A DNA stretch of 64,000 nucleotides from Papilionanthe hookeriana x Papilionanthe teres. Lineage: Eukaryota; Streptophyta; Magnoliopsida; Asparagales; Orchidaceae. The notes under the pieces were generated by a model. It was not told the DNA's origin. It did not search any database and was given only the letters and a program-made list of their open reading frames with translations. The number at the start of each line of letters is the position of its first letter. Position 1 is the first letter of the stretch. The DNA is taken from assembly GCA_022702705.1 (NCBI GenBank), contig CM040423.1, forward strand, positions 112,146,738 through 112,210,737, given 5' to 3'. The translations under genes and the position numbers were made by a program. This document shows, one piece after another, positions 11,040 through 22,752 of this stretch.

Positions 11040-13400
11040 TGTTTAGTTTAAGTTATATGTTAATGTCAAAAAGTTAGATTTTTAGATTTGATGTCATTAG
11101 AATCTAAAAATGATAAGTTTAATAAAAAAATTTAGATTTATTTTAGATTATATGTCATCTGAATCTAAAATGTTAACTCTAATATTTTTTAGACATAAAA
11201 GTTTGATTTTAATATTTTAGATTCTATTTCATTTCAATCTAAAATGTTAAATCTTTTGTTGATTAGACTTAGAATATAACAAAAAGTTAGATTCTAAAAT
11301 TTTAGATTTAATGTCATCTTGAATCTCAATATGTTAAGTCCAACTTAGTTAGACTTAAAATTTAACAAAAAGTTAGATTCTAATATTTAAGGTTCAATGT
11401 CCCTTGAATCTAAAAATATTAAATTGATTAGAAGTCTAATAATTAGATTCAACGTCATTTGAATCTAATATTTTTGTGTTCATCATGTTGGTTAACTCAG
11501 GTTCAATTTAGATTAAACCTAAGTTAAGTTAGGTTCAATAATGGTTGAACCTAAAACTTATGTTGAGTTTGACTTAGGTTTAAGTTATGTTAAACCTAAA
11601 TTTAGGTTTGATTCAAGTCCAATATAGGTTAGACTTAAATTTAGTTTTGTTTAGATTCCTTTTATGTTGTACTTATTAGGTTTAATATAACTTAGATTCA
11701 TGTCATGTTGAATCTAAGTTAAGTTTTATTTAATATAGATTTATGTTATATTGAACCTAAGTTAGGTTTTGTTTAACTTAGATTCATTTCATGTTGAATC
11801 TAAGTTAAATTTGACTTAAGCCCAATATGGGTTGGTCTCTAAGTTAGGTTTTATTTGACTTAAGTTCATATCATATTGAATCTAAGTTAGGTTTAACTTA
11901 AGTCCAATATGGGTTGGACTTTAAGTTAGGTTTGGTTTGACTTAGATTCATGTCATGTTGAATCTAAGTTAGGTTTGACTTAAGTCTAATATGGGTTGTA
12001 CTTTAAGTTAGTTTTTAAGTTAACTTAAGTCCAATATGGGTTGGACTGAAGTTAGGTTTTAATTTATCTTAAGTTCAATATGAGTTGGACTTAAGTTAGG
12101 TTTTAAGCTAACTTAAGTTCATGTCATGTTGAACCTAAGTTTCATTTGACTTAAGTCCAATATGGGTTGGACTTAAGTTAGGTTTTAGGTCTAGTTGTAA
12201 TTAAACTTTAGTTGGTTAAGGTTTAATAGTTTAATTAAGTTTAACGTGTTAGACTTAATTAGGGTTTTGGTTTTAATTTAACCTTAGTTGGTTAAGGTTT
12301 AATAGTTTGATTAAATCTAATGTATTAGATTTAATTGTGGTTTAAGTTTGGTTAAACCTTAGTTGGTTAAGATTTAATTATTTGATTGTCTAATGTGTTA
12401 GAATTAATTAGGATTTAGTTTGATTAAACTTTAGTTGGTTAAGGTTTAATAATTAATTAAGTCTAATGTGTTAGACTTAATTAGAGTTTAGTTTTAATTA
12501 AACCTTAGTTAGTTAAGGTTTAATAATTTAATTAAGTCTAATGTGTTAGACTTAATTAAGGTTTTAGTTTGATTAAACCTTAGTTGGTTATGGTTTAATA
12601 GCTTAATTAAGTGTAATGTGTTAGACTTAAATAGGGTTTAAGTTTGATTAAACCTTAGTTGGTTAAGGTTTAATAGTTCAATTAATTCTAATGTGTTAAG
12701 ACTTAATTAGGGTTTAAGTTTGATTAAACCTTTGTTGGTTAAGGTTTAATAGTTTAATTAAGTCTAATGTGTTAGACTTAATTAGGGTTTAAGTTTGATT
12801 AAACCTTAGTTGGTTAAGGTTTAATAGTTTAATTAAGTCTAATTTGTTAGACTTAATTAAGGTTTAAGTTTGATTAAACCTAATTGAAATAAGGTTTAAT
12901 ATAGGTCAAACCTAATTAGGTTTTATTTTTATATTAAACATGTTGTAATTATGGTCTAATGGATTAATTAAGTTTAATATGTCTTCAAACTTAATTAAAA
13001 TCTGATTTGGATTAAACCTAATGTCATTAAAGTTTAATTAAGTTAATTAAGTTTAATTTGTCCTTAAACTTAATTAAAGTGTTGATTTTGTATTAAGCCT
13101 AATGTAATTAAGGTTTAATGGGTTAATTTAGTTTAATATGTCCTTAAACTTAATTAAAGTTTGATTAAGGTTAATATGTTTTTAAACTTAATTAAAGTTT
13201 GATTTTAAATTAAACTTAATATCATTTAAGATTTAATTAAGTTAATTAAGTTTAATATGTCCAAAAATTTTAATATGTCCTTAAACTTAATTAAAGTATT
13301 AAATTTGTATTAAATCTAAAGTAATTAAGGTTTAATAGTTTAATTAAGTTTTTAATTAGGTATAATTTGATGTTTTTAAACTTGATTTTGAGTCTATTTT
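11040..13400. repeat. Serial palindrome / tandem array in LTR-B leader
   Basis: This is the counterpart of 900-3250. A block of about 75-base periods runs from 12180 to 12880. Perfect stems are frequent: AATTAAGTCTAA with TTAGACTTAATT (12756-12783, 12 bp, four-base loop), ACTTAAGTCCAA with TTGGACTTAAGT (12149-12178, 12 bp), and CTTAGATTCA with TGAATCTAAG (11941-11968, 10 bp). Different stems have different sequences, but both arms match. The array lies downstream of the TATA box on the minus strand and would therefore be transcribed. Confidence 0.85.
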
Positions 13401-14770
13401 GGGTTAGACTCAATTTTGAATTTGTCTATTGTTGAATAGGCTAAGTTAAGTGAAATTAGGTTTTGAGGGTTTTAAGTTATTAATTTATAATAAATTTTAA
13501 CCCTAATTTTAAAGATGTCATTTAAAATTGTTTAATGGCTTAAAAAATTTCATTTTAAAGTTATTGTCTGTCACCTTAAATTTCCTAACCATTTTCCAAT
13601 TTTATTTTCCTTAATTTTTATTTTCATAATTATTATTTAAAATACTTTCAATGTGTCTTAAAATTTTTGAAATGATTTCTTAGAGGATTTTCCTAGCCTT
13701 GGAAAAATCAGAGGATCTTCCTAAGGACCTAGAGATAATACTCCTAAAGTTTTAGAATTTTTTGTTTTGTAAATAATTTTTAATAATTAAATACTCCAAA
13801 GAGTATTTAATTATTTAAAAATTAAATACAAAGAATAAAATCATGATTCTGTTCTCATAATTATCTCCTCTTCTTGCTGAGTTCAGGGGTATTTTTGTCA
13901 TCTTTTTTTGAATTTTCTATGTCAAGATAAGTAATTTTGAAGTTTTTATGGTTTATCTGGATTTTATTAAATCCAGATAAATCTTATGCCGACGCGTGTC
14001 CTCGGACGGGTTGAAACGCGGTAGATCCTATGCGGGGATCTGTACAGCGAGGACAACGGGATTTAATCATAGTCGTCTATTTCTAAAACACGAAAACAGA
14101 TTGAATCCGTTCATCCTGTACTCCTCTAATCCTGCAGACCGTCCATGATCTAAGAGTAAGATCTCACTCGATTCTTGATGAAATCAAATGAATTTTTTTT
14201 CTTTAGGATTGTTTTGAGACAACAAACCTATCCATACGGTGATGTATAGGTTTTGAATTGATTCGTTTCACAAAGTGTGGAACCCGAACGCCATTAGGGC
14301 TAAACAATCCATACCTTGGCCACAGTCAATTTGAGCTTAATTTGATCGGTTTGGAAGCTTCGGGTGCTTCTGAGAAGAGTTTCCCCCAAGCCAATTTGAT
14401 GTCAGATTGGGTCTTTTTATGACTTCAATCAAGAGGAGCTCAGCTTGAATGGGTGTGGTCAATTTAGGGCTTAGAGACTATGGGGATGGCCAATTTTGAT
14501 TGGGCTTCTCATCACACAGTCTCTGAATGGGTTTAGGATGGTTCATTTGAAGATTTGAGGTGTTTGATTTCACACTCCCAAAATGTCATGTTATGGGTGT
14601 TCTCGGATTAGCCAAATTAAGGAGATCGGGTGGGTTCCGTGGCTTGATTCTATAAGGGATCAATTGCCTAGGCTCTAGAGAAGATTTTTGGTCTTCAGAG
14701 TTTTGGAACTTAGGTAGATTTTGGCTATCTCCAATTTTCCTCTCCTTTTTTCCCTTCTCAGGTTAGCCCT

Positions 14771-14777
14771 CTTTATA
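14771..14777 (-). promoter_or_regulatory. TATA box of LTR-B
   Basis: TATAAAGAGGG on the minus strand, in the same place as TATAAATAGGG in LTR-C (31551-31560). It separates the repeat-rich U3 from the palindrome-rich leader. Confidence 0.6.
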
Positions 14778-14999
14778 ACCATGGCAAGGGCCATGGCTGA
14801 GCTTGTCTTGGCTTTGGTTAATCTAGGGGAGTTACTAACTTCCTAATTAATGCTTGGAGATAAGATTTTGGATGTTAGGATGATGTATTGGGGTTTTCCA
14901 AGCTTAGCCATCATTAGGATTAACCATGGTGAAGGTTGGATTCAAGCTTTGGCTTGTTGTCAATGGAAGGCTTGGGAGGTGGATACAAATTCTATCTTT

Positions 15000-16010
15000 G
15001 AAGTCAGTTTTATGGTCAAGGGACATGGGTTAGCCATTTTGACCAATTTTAACCCTTTTGGTCAAGAGTTGACCAATTGGGCTAGGGTGGTTGTCTCTGT
15101 GTCATGTATGGATTGTTTTGATCAAATATCAATTTCTTATGTCAAAGAATGACCAATAAGGCCAATGCAATAATCTTTGGTTCATGGTTTGACCATTTTG
15201 ACCTAATTTGTTTTTTTGGGTCATGAGATGCCAATAAGGTCAATGTGGTTGTTTTAGGTCTTGGTTTGATGAATTTGGCCAATTTTGACTTATTTGGTCA
15301 AAAGTTAACCATTTGGGCTGGGAGGTCCTTGAGTCATAAATTGACCATTTTGATCAATGTTAACTTTTTAGGTCAAAGGTTGACCTATTGGGTAAATGGG
15401 TTGGTCATTAGGTCAGAAATTGACTATTCTGACCAAAATTGATTTTTTGGTCAAATGCTGACCTATTGGGTCAATGTGTGGTCATTAGGTCAAAAATTGA
15501 CTATTTTGACCAAAATTGACTTTTTGGTCAAAGGTTGACCTATTTGGTCAATGAGTGGTCATTGGTTCAGGGACTGACCATTTTGACCAAAATTGATTTT
15601 TTGGTTAAAGGTTAACTTATTGGTTAAATGAGTGGTTATTGGCTCATAAATTGACTATTTTGACGAAAATTAACTTTTTGGTCAAAGTTTGACCTATTCG
15701 GTCAATGCGTGGTCTTTGGGTCAGGGACTGACCATTTTGACCAAAATTGATTTTTTGTTCAAAGGTTGACCTATTGGGTCAATGAGTGGTCATTAGGTCA
15801 AAAATTGACTATTTTAACCAAAATTGACTTTTTGGTCATAGATTGACCTATTGCGTCAATGAGTGTTCATTGGGTCAGAGATTGACCATTTTGACCAAAA
15901 TTGACTTTTTGGTCAAATGTTGACTTTTTGGGTTAAGGTGTTGGTCATTGGGTCATTTTGACGAAAGTTGACGTTTTAGGTCAAAGTTCGACCAGCTAGG
16001 TCAATAATTG
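15000..16010. repeat. W-box (TTGAC) tandem array in LTR-B U3
   Basis: Degenerate tandem units of about 85-90 bases alternate GGTCAA and TTGACC. By hand count, 15301-15960 holds about 32 TTGAC cores on the two strands together, where one or two would be expected by chance. The array begins about 230 bp upstream of the TATA box on the element strand. WRKY factors bind TTGAC[C/T]; a promoter role is inferred. Short open frames in it (15245-15442) are repeat shadows. Confidence 0.8.
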
Positions 16011-16329
16011 ATCAAATCAGGGTTCGTCATTGTTGATTTGATCATTAAAGAATGTTATTAAAATTTAGGTTAAGAAGGCTTTATTAGGGTTTTACCCTAG
16101 TCATTGGGTTTATTGTCCATCAATGAGATTTAGTAAGTCAATTTTGGTATATTTCCTATCTCAAGCTGACTTTTAAATGATCCGCATAAAAATGAGTTCA
16201 ACAAAAGGGCCCTCGATATGTGTGGAATGTTACACAAGTATGCCACACATATTGGCATTGACCGAAATGGTCTTGATGTCATAATATCCATTGTCGATTT
16301 ATAAGTCAATTTAATGTCAAAGAGATTTT

Positions 16330-16980
16330 ATTTTGAAGAGAAGGTGGATGTCATATTCCATTAATGGAGATCTTATACCGTTTCTCGAAGATATCAAATG
16401 TTGATATGTTGGTTTTGAGAAGGAACGTTATGTGACTTATATCCTTTCTCAAAGAAAAAGTTAAAGGAATGCCATATTTCCAAATCAGGAAGGGTCTTAT
16501 ATCCAATAACTAGAGAGAGAAGATGTCATATCATCCCTCAGAAATGTCAAATGTTGATATGTCAGTTTTGAGAGGAAAAGTTGTGCGACTTATATCCTTT
16601 CTCAAAGGAAATGTTAAAGGAATGCCATATTTTTTTATCAGGAAAGGTCTTATATCCAATAATTGGAGAGAGAAGATTTCATATCATCTCTCAAAAATGT
16701 CAAATGTCAATATGTCGATTTTGAGAAGGAAATCTATGCGACTTATATCCTTTCTCAAAGGAAAAGTTAAAGGAATACCATGTTTCTGTGTCAGGGAGAG
16801 ACTTATACCCAATAACAGGAAAGAGAGGATATGTCATATCATCTTTTAGAAATGTCAAATGTCGATATGTCGATTTTGAGAAGGAAAGCTATGTGACTTA
16901 TGTCCTTTCTCAAAGGAAAAGTTAAAGGAATGTCATGTTTCCGTGTCAAGAAGGGACTTATATCCAATAACTAGAAGTTA
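16330..16980. repeat. Tandem repeat of about 153 bp in LTR-B U3
   Basis: Four copies of a unit marked by CTTATATCCTTTCTCAAAG occur at about 16436, 16588, 16738 and 16895. Each also carries ATGTCAAATGTTGATATGTC-type and TCTTATATCCAATAA-type strings. The same array is in LTR-C at 47930-48550. The open frame at 16523-16849 is periodic and not a gene. Confidence 0.8.
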
Positions 16981-17734
16981 TGTGTGAAAAACACATAAAG
17001 AAAAGCATGTTTGGTTTATAGATCAATAGATAAATTTCATGTTCTGTCATTTTTATTTAAAATGTTGGTTCTGGCATTTTTGGACCTGCCGATTTATTTC
17101 AGAGAACAGAGAATGTATTTCAACATTTATTTCATTTCCAAAGATTATATACATTGCAGACAAAAGTTAACAGTACATATATATACATATATCATATAGC
17201 ACGCATGCTACAAACTATATTTATCACATCGAGGACTACCATATTGTCCTTTTGTTGTTATTGGAACCTCGGGTACTATTAAACCAACCTCGAATATCTA
17301 ACACTCTAAGACATTATCTGTCGAATATGTCTTAGGTGTTTGGACATCCATGGGGTCATGGTAATTTCAGAGGTTTTAATCCCTCAAGCTCTGGAATGGC
17401 ATGGTATCCAATGAGTTGTTTGTTTGGATGCATTCATTATAAAGTGATCAAGATGCTCCGTCTACTGATGCTCGATATACAATGTTTGGCCACATCAACA
17501 AAGTTCCCTTGTAATAGAAGAACTAATCCTCGAGTCAAAGGAGTCTAATGTGTCTCGTGAAATTCTCCTAGTCCGAGAATTTTATTTCTCTTCCAAAAAG
17601 GATAGAACACATATTCATTAATGACACTTTGCAAAATGGCCTTTCGAATTCGTGACTGTCAATATGAGGAGAGATACAGTCTCTCTCATCATAAATATTA
17701 ATAATACAGCTATCTGGGATGCAACTTAGTGGCA

Positions 17735-17746
17735 TTATCCCCCAAG
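17735..17746 (-). other. Polypurine tract of Ogre-1
   Basis: CTTGGGGGATAA on the minus strand lies directly before the LTR start TGCCACTAAG. It would prime plus-strand DNA synthesis. Element D has the matching sequence at 56889-56901. Confidence 0.7.
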
Positions 17747-18126
17747 TGACATGTCATCTAATGACCTGGATATTTACAATAGGCAACGGGTCCACTTGCT
17801 CCTGTTGTAGAATCCCTGGAGGGTTTCCTTCATTGTTCATTGCATAGTTATATCAACGCCCATACTGGACTTCAAACGCCCTTTGCCACATATCCACTTA
17901 TTCAGCTCATAATAGGTTCTTTTCTTAAGGCACCCAGCTGAGCCCAAATCTCATGCTTCCATCATGTGCTCAATAATAGCCGCTTGTTCAACTTTATTGA
18001 ATACCTTAGTGAACATTTAATGCCTTCTAGTGTGCTGATATTCTGTCCATTGATATGTTTAAATTGCTCAAAAGAGTGTCATCTGATGTTTCAAAGTCGT
18101 CATAATTCTTCTTCAGAAATCTCTCT

Positions 18127-18312
18127 TTAATTAGTTTGTCTTTCTGACACTGTCAAGTCCAGACTTAGTATGTATAGGGTCAGGATAAAAGTAATCCTTT
18201 CAATTGGATCTTCTTCTTCGGGCTCTAAATTTTGTAACCCCAAAATGGGGTAGATTTCATCGGGTGGACTTTTAGAGACGGAAAATTCAAATTGGTCTGT
18301 ATCATCCTCCAT
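18127..18312 (-). pseudogene. Reading frame between integrase and PPT, unknown role (Ogre-1)
   Basis: A 61-codon open frame starts MEDDTDQFEF, is rich in acidic residues and proline, and has no membrane segment. Element D has a close relative at 57252-57467 with the same start and most of the same residues, so the frame was conserved when these elements were active. The sequence on both sides (17747-18126, 18313-18900) is also shared with D but is full of stops in this copy. I do not recognise the family. It may be the C-terminal part of the polyprotein or a separate 3' frame. Confidence 0.5.
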
Positions 18313-18919
18313 TTGTCTTCTATCTTGTAATTGCCTTTCTTCCTGTCATTTCTATCTCTCGTTGCGATTTTGCCTTTGAGAGCAAGTAAGTCCTGACGTC
18401 AGTTTGTTGAAACCAGCAACAGATGCTTTCACAATTCCTTGAGCTATAGTTATTACTACTGATTTTAGTTTCCCAGCAACATGATATCATATTGTGCTCG
18501 AGCTTTGAACTCTATTACAGGTGTCTTATCTTCAACTTCATCTTGATTAACAAGGTATAGCAATGATCCTTGATATATCAGTTCAAGTTGTAGCAGATCA
18601 GGTCAAAATGAATTCTCGCCCCTTTGTCAATCTGTTGGCAGTCCAATGCCAAAATCACACCATTTTGAAAGGTGAAAAAAAGTCTATTGTCAGATCTTTT
18701 CCTGTAAGTGACAGGGTAATATAGCATGTCAGACTAAGTTTCATTTTTAAAATGTCTTTGTTAATTAAGAGTTTCTTTGTTTTATTTTGAGGGATTATGC
18801 TTATAAGTATCTACTTAGTAAGCACAAAAGATATTTCAAGAGACAAAGTATAATTTTCATAAACAAGGCAAACCAATTTTATTATTTTCCCAGTTCATAA
18901 ACAAGTCGTGCTTCAAAAT

Positions 18920-20234
18920 GATCATGTAGCATAATATTTTTTAAGAAACTCCCATTAAATAAGGGTAAGATTCTTTCTCCTTGACCATCTACCGATTGGT
19001 AATATCCTCCGGAATATGTCTTTTCAATTACATATGGGCCCTCCCATATTGTTTCGAACTTTCCACCTATTTTTCGATGAACGAGTATAGGTCTTCAAAG
19101 AACTAAACTAGTTCACCGATTCGAAAGGTTCTAGGACGAACTGATTGTCATGGGCTCGTACGATTTTTGCTTGATAGAGTTCCAGATTTTGTTGAGCTTA
19201 GAGACGTTTACCTTCTAAACTTCAAGTTCGTCAAGTCGTAATTTGGAATTTTCTTCCTCAGTTATTTTATTTGCAACAGCAACTCTAAGAGAAGGAATTT
19301 GCACTTCAAGTGGTAAAATAGCCTTAGAACCATATACCAGAGCAAACAATGTTGACCGTGTTGGTGTTCGGTATGTAGTTCTATAAGCCCATAAAGCTTC
19401 TATTAATCGTTCATGCCACTATCTTGGACTATTGATTAATGTCTTTTTCAAAATTTGTACCAATGTTTTGTTGAAAGCATCAACTAGACCATTGGCTTTA
19501 GGATAATAAACTTTGGAATACCTCTAGTCTATCCCATATCTTTGAATAAAATTATTTATTTTTTTTATTTTTAAAGGTTACTCCATTGTCTGATATGACC
19601 CTTCGAGGTATTCCAAATCTATAGACAATATGATTCTTAAAGAAATGGAGAACTTGTTCTGCTTTGACTTCTCTGAGTGGTTTTTATTCCGCCAATTTGA
19701 TAAGTAATCAATGGCTGCTAGAATAAATCAATGGATTTTAGACGATGGAGGGTTTATAGGGCCCACTATGTCGGTGCCCCAACATTCAAATGGCCAAGAT
19801 ACAATAGTTGGATGTAGTACATTTGGCGATTGATGTAAGACCAGTCCATGTATTTGACATTGATGATACCTTATTGTGACCTCGAGACAATCAGTCATCA
19901 TTGTTGGCAAATCTTAACCCATTCTCTTTATTATCATTTTCATTTAAGGCTCAGATTGGTGTACACCACATAAACCTAAATGAACTTCTTTAACAATCTC
20001 TTGAGCTTCAGTTTGGTTTAGGCATCTTAACCACATTTGATCAAAAAATCTTTTATAAAGGATGTCATTCACTAGAGCATAGAACAACGCCTTTTGTTTA
20101 ATTTGAGGTGCGATGGAGTTATTTTCAGGCAATCTTTCGGTCTGTAAATATTGAATAATCGGTTGTCGCCAATCATCATTTTCTTTGTCAATTGTTGTTG
20201 TCATGTTTTCACTGATTTTATGTAGGCTGTCCAA
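18920..20234 (-). pseudogene. Broken integrase of Ogre-1
   Basis: The minus-strand frames give, in order: an HHCC-type zinc region (HLGLCGVHQSEP, then CLEV..RYHQCQIH near 19840), then the catalytic core start WPFECWGTDIVGP, which supplies the first catalytic D. Further core strings lie near 19560-19640 (YRFGIPRRVISDNG, second D) and 19330-19480 (WHERLIEALWAYRTTYRTPT). The C-terminal part reads GKFETIWEGPYVI near 19060. The enzyme would insert element DNA into the nuclear genome. Stops and frameshifts split it into at least five pieces, including one within the core, so it is inactive. Element D carries a close copy at about 58060-59290. Confidence 0.85.
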
Positions 20235-20258
20235 GTCAATTTGAGAAAGAATTTGTTG

Positions 20259-21005
20259 TCATTTTATAAAGATCAGTATGTCTTCTTCTTTTGAACAAGC
20301 GAATTCTTTTGTGAGTTTTGCCAAAGCATCTGCTAAAGAATTGTCTCCTCTCGGAATTAGGAAGAAAGTTACATCAAGAATTTGCTGAAACAGTTTTAGA
20401 GTGTAACGAGAATATTGTTCAAGTCGAGGTTTCAATGCCTTATATTTGCCCATAATTTGATTAATGATCAAATAGGAATCTCCGTAGATGTCGATATTTT
20501 TTATTTCCATTAATATTTTCAATTTGAGATCAATTATAAGCGCTACATATTCAGCTTCATTTTTTGTGCATGGCTCCATCAAATGATAGGGAAATGGCAT
20601 CATCGCTTTGCCCGGAGTAATAAAAATTAATCCTACTCTAGCTTTGCATGGTATAATTTTTTGTTTATCTTTGTCTTTTCTAGCAGATGATGCTCCATCA
20701 AAATATAATTCCCATCGTTTCATGCATGAGCTTTTTATTTCTAATATTTGTTCATCAGGTAAATCATCATTGAGAGGTGATCCCATTGGAATTGGGTGTG
20801 CTGCTAATAAATTCTCCAAGATTTTCCCTTTGACGGCATGTTGTGGTACAAATGTTATGTCAAATTGGAGTAATATCATTGCCCATATTGTTAATCTTCC
20901 AGAAAGTGTTGGTCGTGTCATCCGATATTGTAGTGGGTTAACTCTTGAAATAAGAGCAACCTTATGAGAAAGCATATGCCTCAGTTTTTTAACTACAAAA
21001 ATCAA
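20259..21005 (-). pseudogene. End of RT-linked RNase H plus second RNase H domain, Ogre-1
   Basis: The 248-codon open piece starts in the end of the first RNase H (LRHMLSH, then PLQYRMTRPTLSGRL). From about residue 98 it reads as a second RNase H fold: WELYFDGASS (first D), NEAEYVAL (E), IYGDSYLIINQI (D) and PRGDNSLADALAKL (final D). A second, archaeal-type RNase H after the usual one is a known mark of the Tat/Ogre lineage and is the best lineage evidence here. The domain removes RNA from RNA:DNA hybrids. All four acidic residues appear present. The upstream junction to RT is broken. Confidence 0.85.
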
Positions 21006-22062
21006 GGCTAAGCAATGCTTCTCAATTGCTGGGTATTTTATTTATGTCGGAACCAAACAGAGGCTCAAATAATATAATTTATTTTCTTTTCCCTCGTCGT
21101 TTACCTGCACTAGTAATGCTCCAAAGGAATTATCCAATGTCGCGGTGTAAAGGATTAGAGGTCTTCCTAACATAGGGGCTGCTAAGACAAGAGGTTTTTT
21201 CAAGTATTGTTTGATATTTCAAAGGCGTGTTGGCATTTTTCATCCCACACAAATTTGGTATCTTTTCTGGTTAGAGCAGTGAAAGGCAAACACTTTCCTG
21301 ACAAATTAGAAATAAAACGTCATATATATGATAATTTTCCTTCAAATGATCTTAATTGAGTTAGATTCTTAGGAGAAGACATATTTAGGATAGCTTCAAT
21401 TTTTAGAGGATTGATTTCAGTCCCACGATGTCAACCAAAAAATCCTAGAAATTTCCTTGAAGTAACATTAAGGAATTCATTTTAAGATTATATTGACACA
21501 ATCATTTGAAGACAATTCTCATATCGCATTACTATTGAAAACTAAATCATCCACATAACATTTGACTTGATTGTGTATTAGTTCATCAAAAATTTGTGTC
21601 ATGGCTCTTTGATAGGTTGCACCAGCATTTTTCAATCGAAATGGTATAACTTTGTAACAATATATTCATGTGGGTGTCCTGAAGGCTATATTTGCTTCAT
21701 CTTCCGAAAACATTTTTATTTGATTATATCCTGATGATCCATCCATAAAAGAAAATATTGCGTGTTTGGATGCTATATCAACCATTAATTTTGGAATTGG
21801 TAAGAATTCATCTTTTGGACATGCTTTGTTCAAGTCCCGAAAGTCTAATTTGACAGTTTTTCTTTCTAACTGGCACCACATTGGCCAGCCAAGTGAGGTA
21901 ATTTTCTTCTCTTATGAAGTTATCTTCAATTGATTTCTTCACTTCGGCAATGACTTGTTGTTCTATTTCGACACACATCCTTCTTGAGGCTTGCTTAACA
22001 GGGATTGCGATTTGATTTATCCCAATTTTGTGGACCGCAACTTCTGGAGCTAATCTAGGCAT
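21006..22062 (-). pseudogene. Broken reverse transcriptase of Ogre-1
   Basis: The N-terminal fingers (21808-22062) and the palm (21666-21881) are in different frames that overlap. The palm has KLDFRDLNKACPKDEF and the motif FSFMDGSSGYNQI with the first catalytic D. The YVDD box is readable at 21546-21557, followed by DLVF, so the key aspartates survive although the frame does not. The thumb and connection (21200-21480) are readable in pieces and align with 60392-60730 of element D. The sequence carries several stops and no intact product is possible. Confidence 0.85.
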
Positions 22063-22116
22063 TTAATCATAAGTCAAGGCAAAGCAGTTCTTATACTCTG
22101 TTAACAGTTAAATTAT

Positions 22117-22752
22117 TTATTTTGTTTCTACGTCATTAAGAAATGAAGTAATGAAAGTTGGTTTCGAGTTTTCATCAATTTCTAAATTTATTTCTCTTAG
22201 TTCATCAACTGTTGATTTAATTTCCTCTTCCAATTCTTGAGTAGCATCTTCGATTAGAAGATCAGATGTTGGTTTAGATTTATGTTCTTCAGTGATGACT
22301 AGGCAAAATTTTGTATCATCTAGAGGTTCGAGAGTACCAAACCTAATACCCTCTTTAGAGTTAGGATTTCGTCTATTATTATCCCACATGTGTTCAATGA
22401 AATGTGGTTGTTTTAAAGACCATTGTTTGAGCATTAAACTATTTTGAATGAATTTTTGTGCCCAAGGAGAGTACAACTCAAAAGGGATTTTCATTGATTT
22501 TGGAAGATTTTCACCTTCTAATATTACATCAGTTTCAATACTATAAGAAGTAGAGCTAAGTCTAAACTTAATTGGCTTTTTATCATCACCATATACTTCT
22601 TTAACTAATAAATTCTTAATCTTAGCAGTAGAGATTGGAGTTAGAGTCATAGAGTGTATATAATGAATAATTTTCTCATACATAGATTTAAATTTTTTTT
22701 TTTTGTTTTCTCCTTCAAGAGGTATTTTGAATTGAGGTTCTTTTAGAACCAC
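22117..22752 (-). pseudogene. Protease-RT linker frame, 211 codons, Ogre-1
   Basis: An open frame of 211 codons lies between protease and RT on the element strand. The start is basic (KKKKFKSMYEKI) and the C-terminal third is strongly acidic (EELEEEIKSTVDELREIN). No catalytic motif is recognised. In Tat-type polyproteins this interval is a spacer of variable sequence, which is my reading here. The sequence 22753-23054 continues it with stops and a lysine-rich, low-complexity part. Confidence 0.5.

Larger units (their letters stand above)
10196..17734 (-). repeat. LTR-B, 3' LTR of Ogre-1
   Basis: It is collinear with LTR-C over its whole length except for one deletion. On the minus strand it starts TGCCACTAAG, right after the PPT, and ends beside the lone Athila LTR at about 10196. 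A TATA box at 14771-14777 divides it into a 3.0 kb U3, with W-box and 153-bp repeat arrays, and a 4.5 kb R-U5, with the palindrome array. Plus-strand open stretches at 14850-15152 and 17336-17548 recur in LTR-C only because the LTRs are copies, and are not genes. Confidence 0.85.

Noticed and set aside
14850..15152. Plus-strand open frame with a counterpart at 31564-31758 (shared MMYWGFPSL and NHGEGWIQALAC)
   Set aside because: Both lie at the same place in LTR-B and LTR-C, antisense to the element and next to the TATA box. The similarity is LTR copying, not protein conservation, and the LTR-C frame is cut short.
17336..17548. Plus-strand open frame with a counterpart at 48916-49128 (MFGHPWGHGN start)
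   Set aside because: It is LTR sequence duplicated in both LTRs, with no known domain and no sign of codon-level constraint visible by eye.
20608..20967. Plus-strand 119-codon open frame
   Set aside because: It lies antisense to the open RNase H stretch of Ogre-1, which has clear catalytic motifs.
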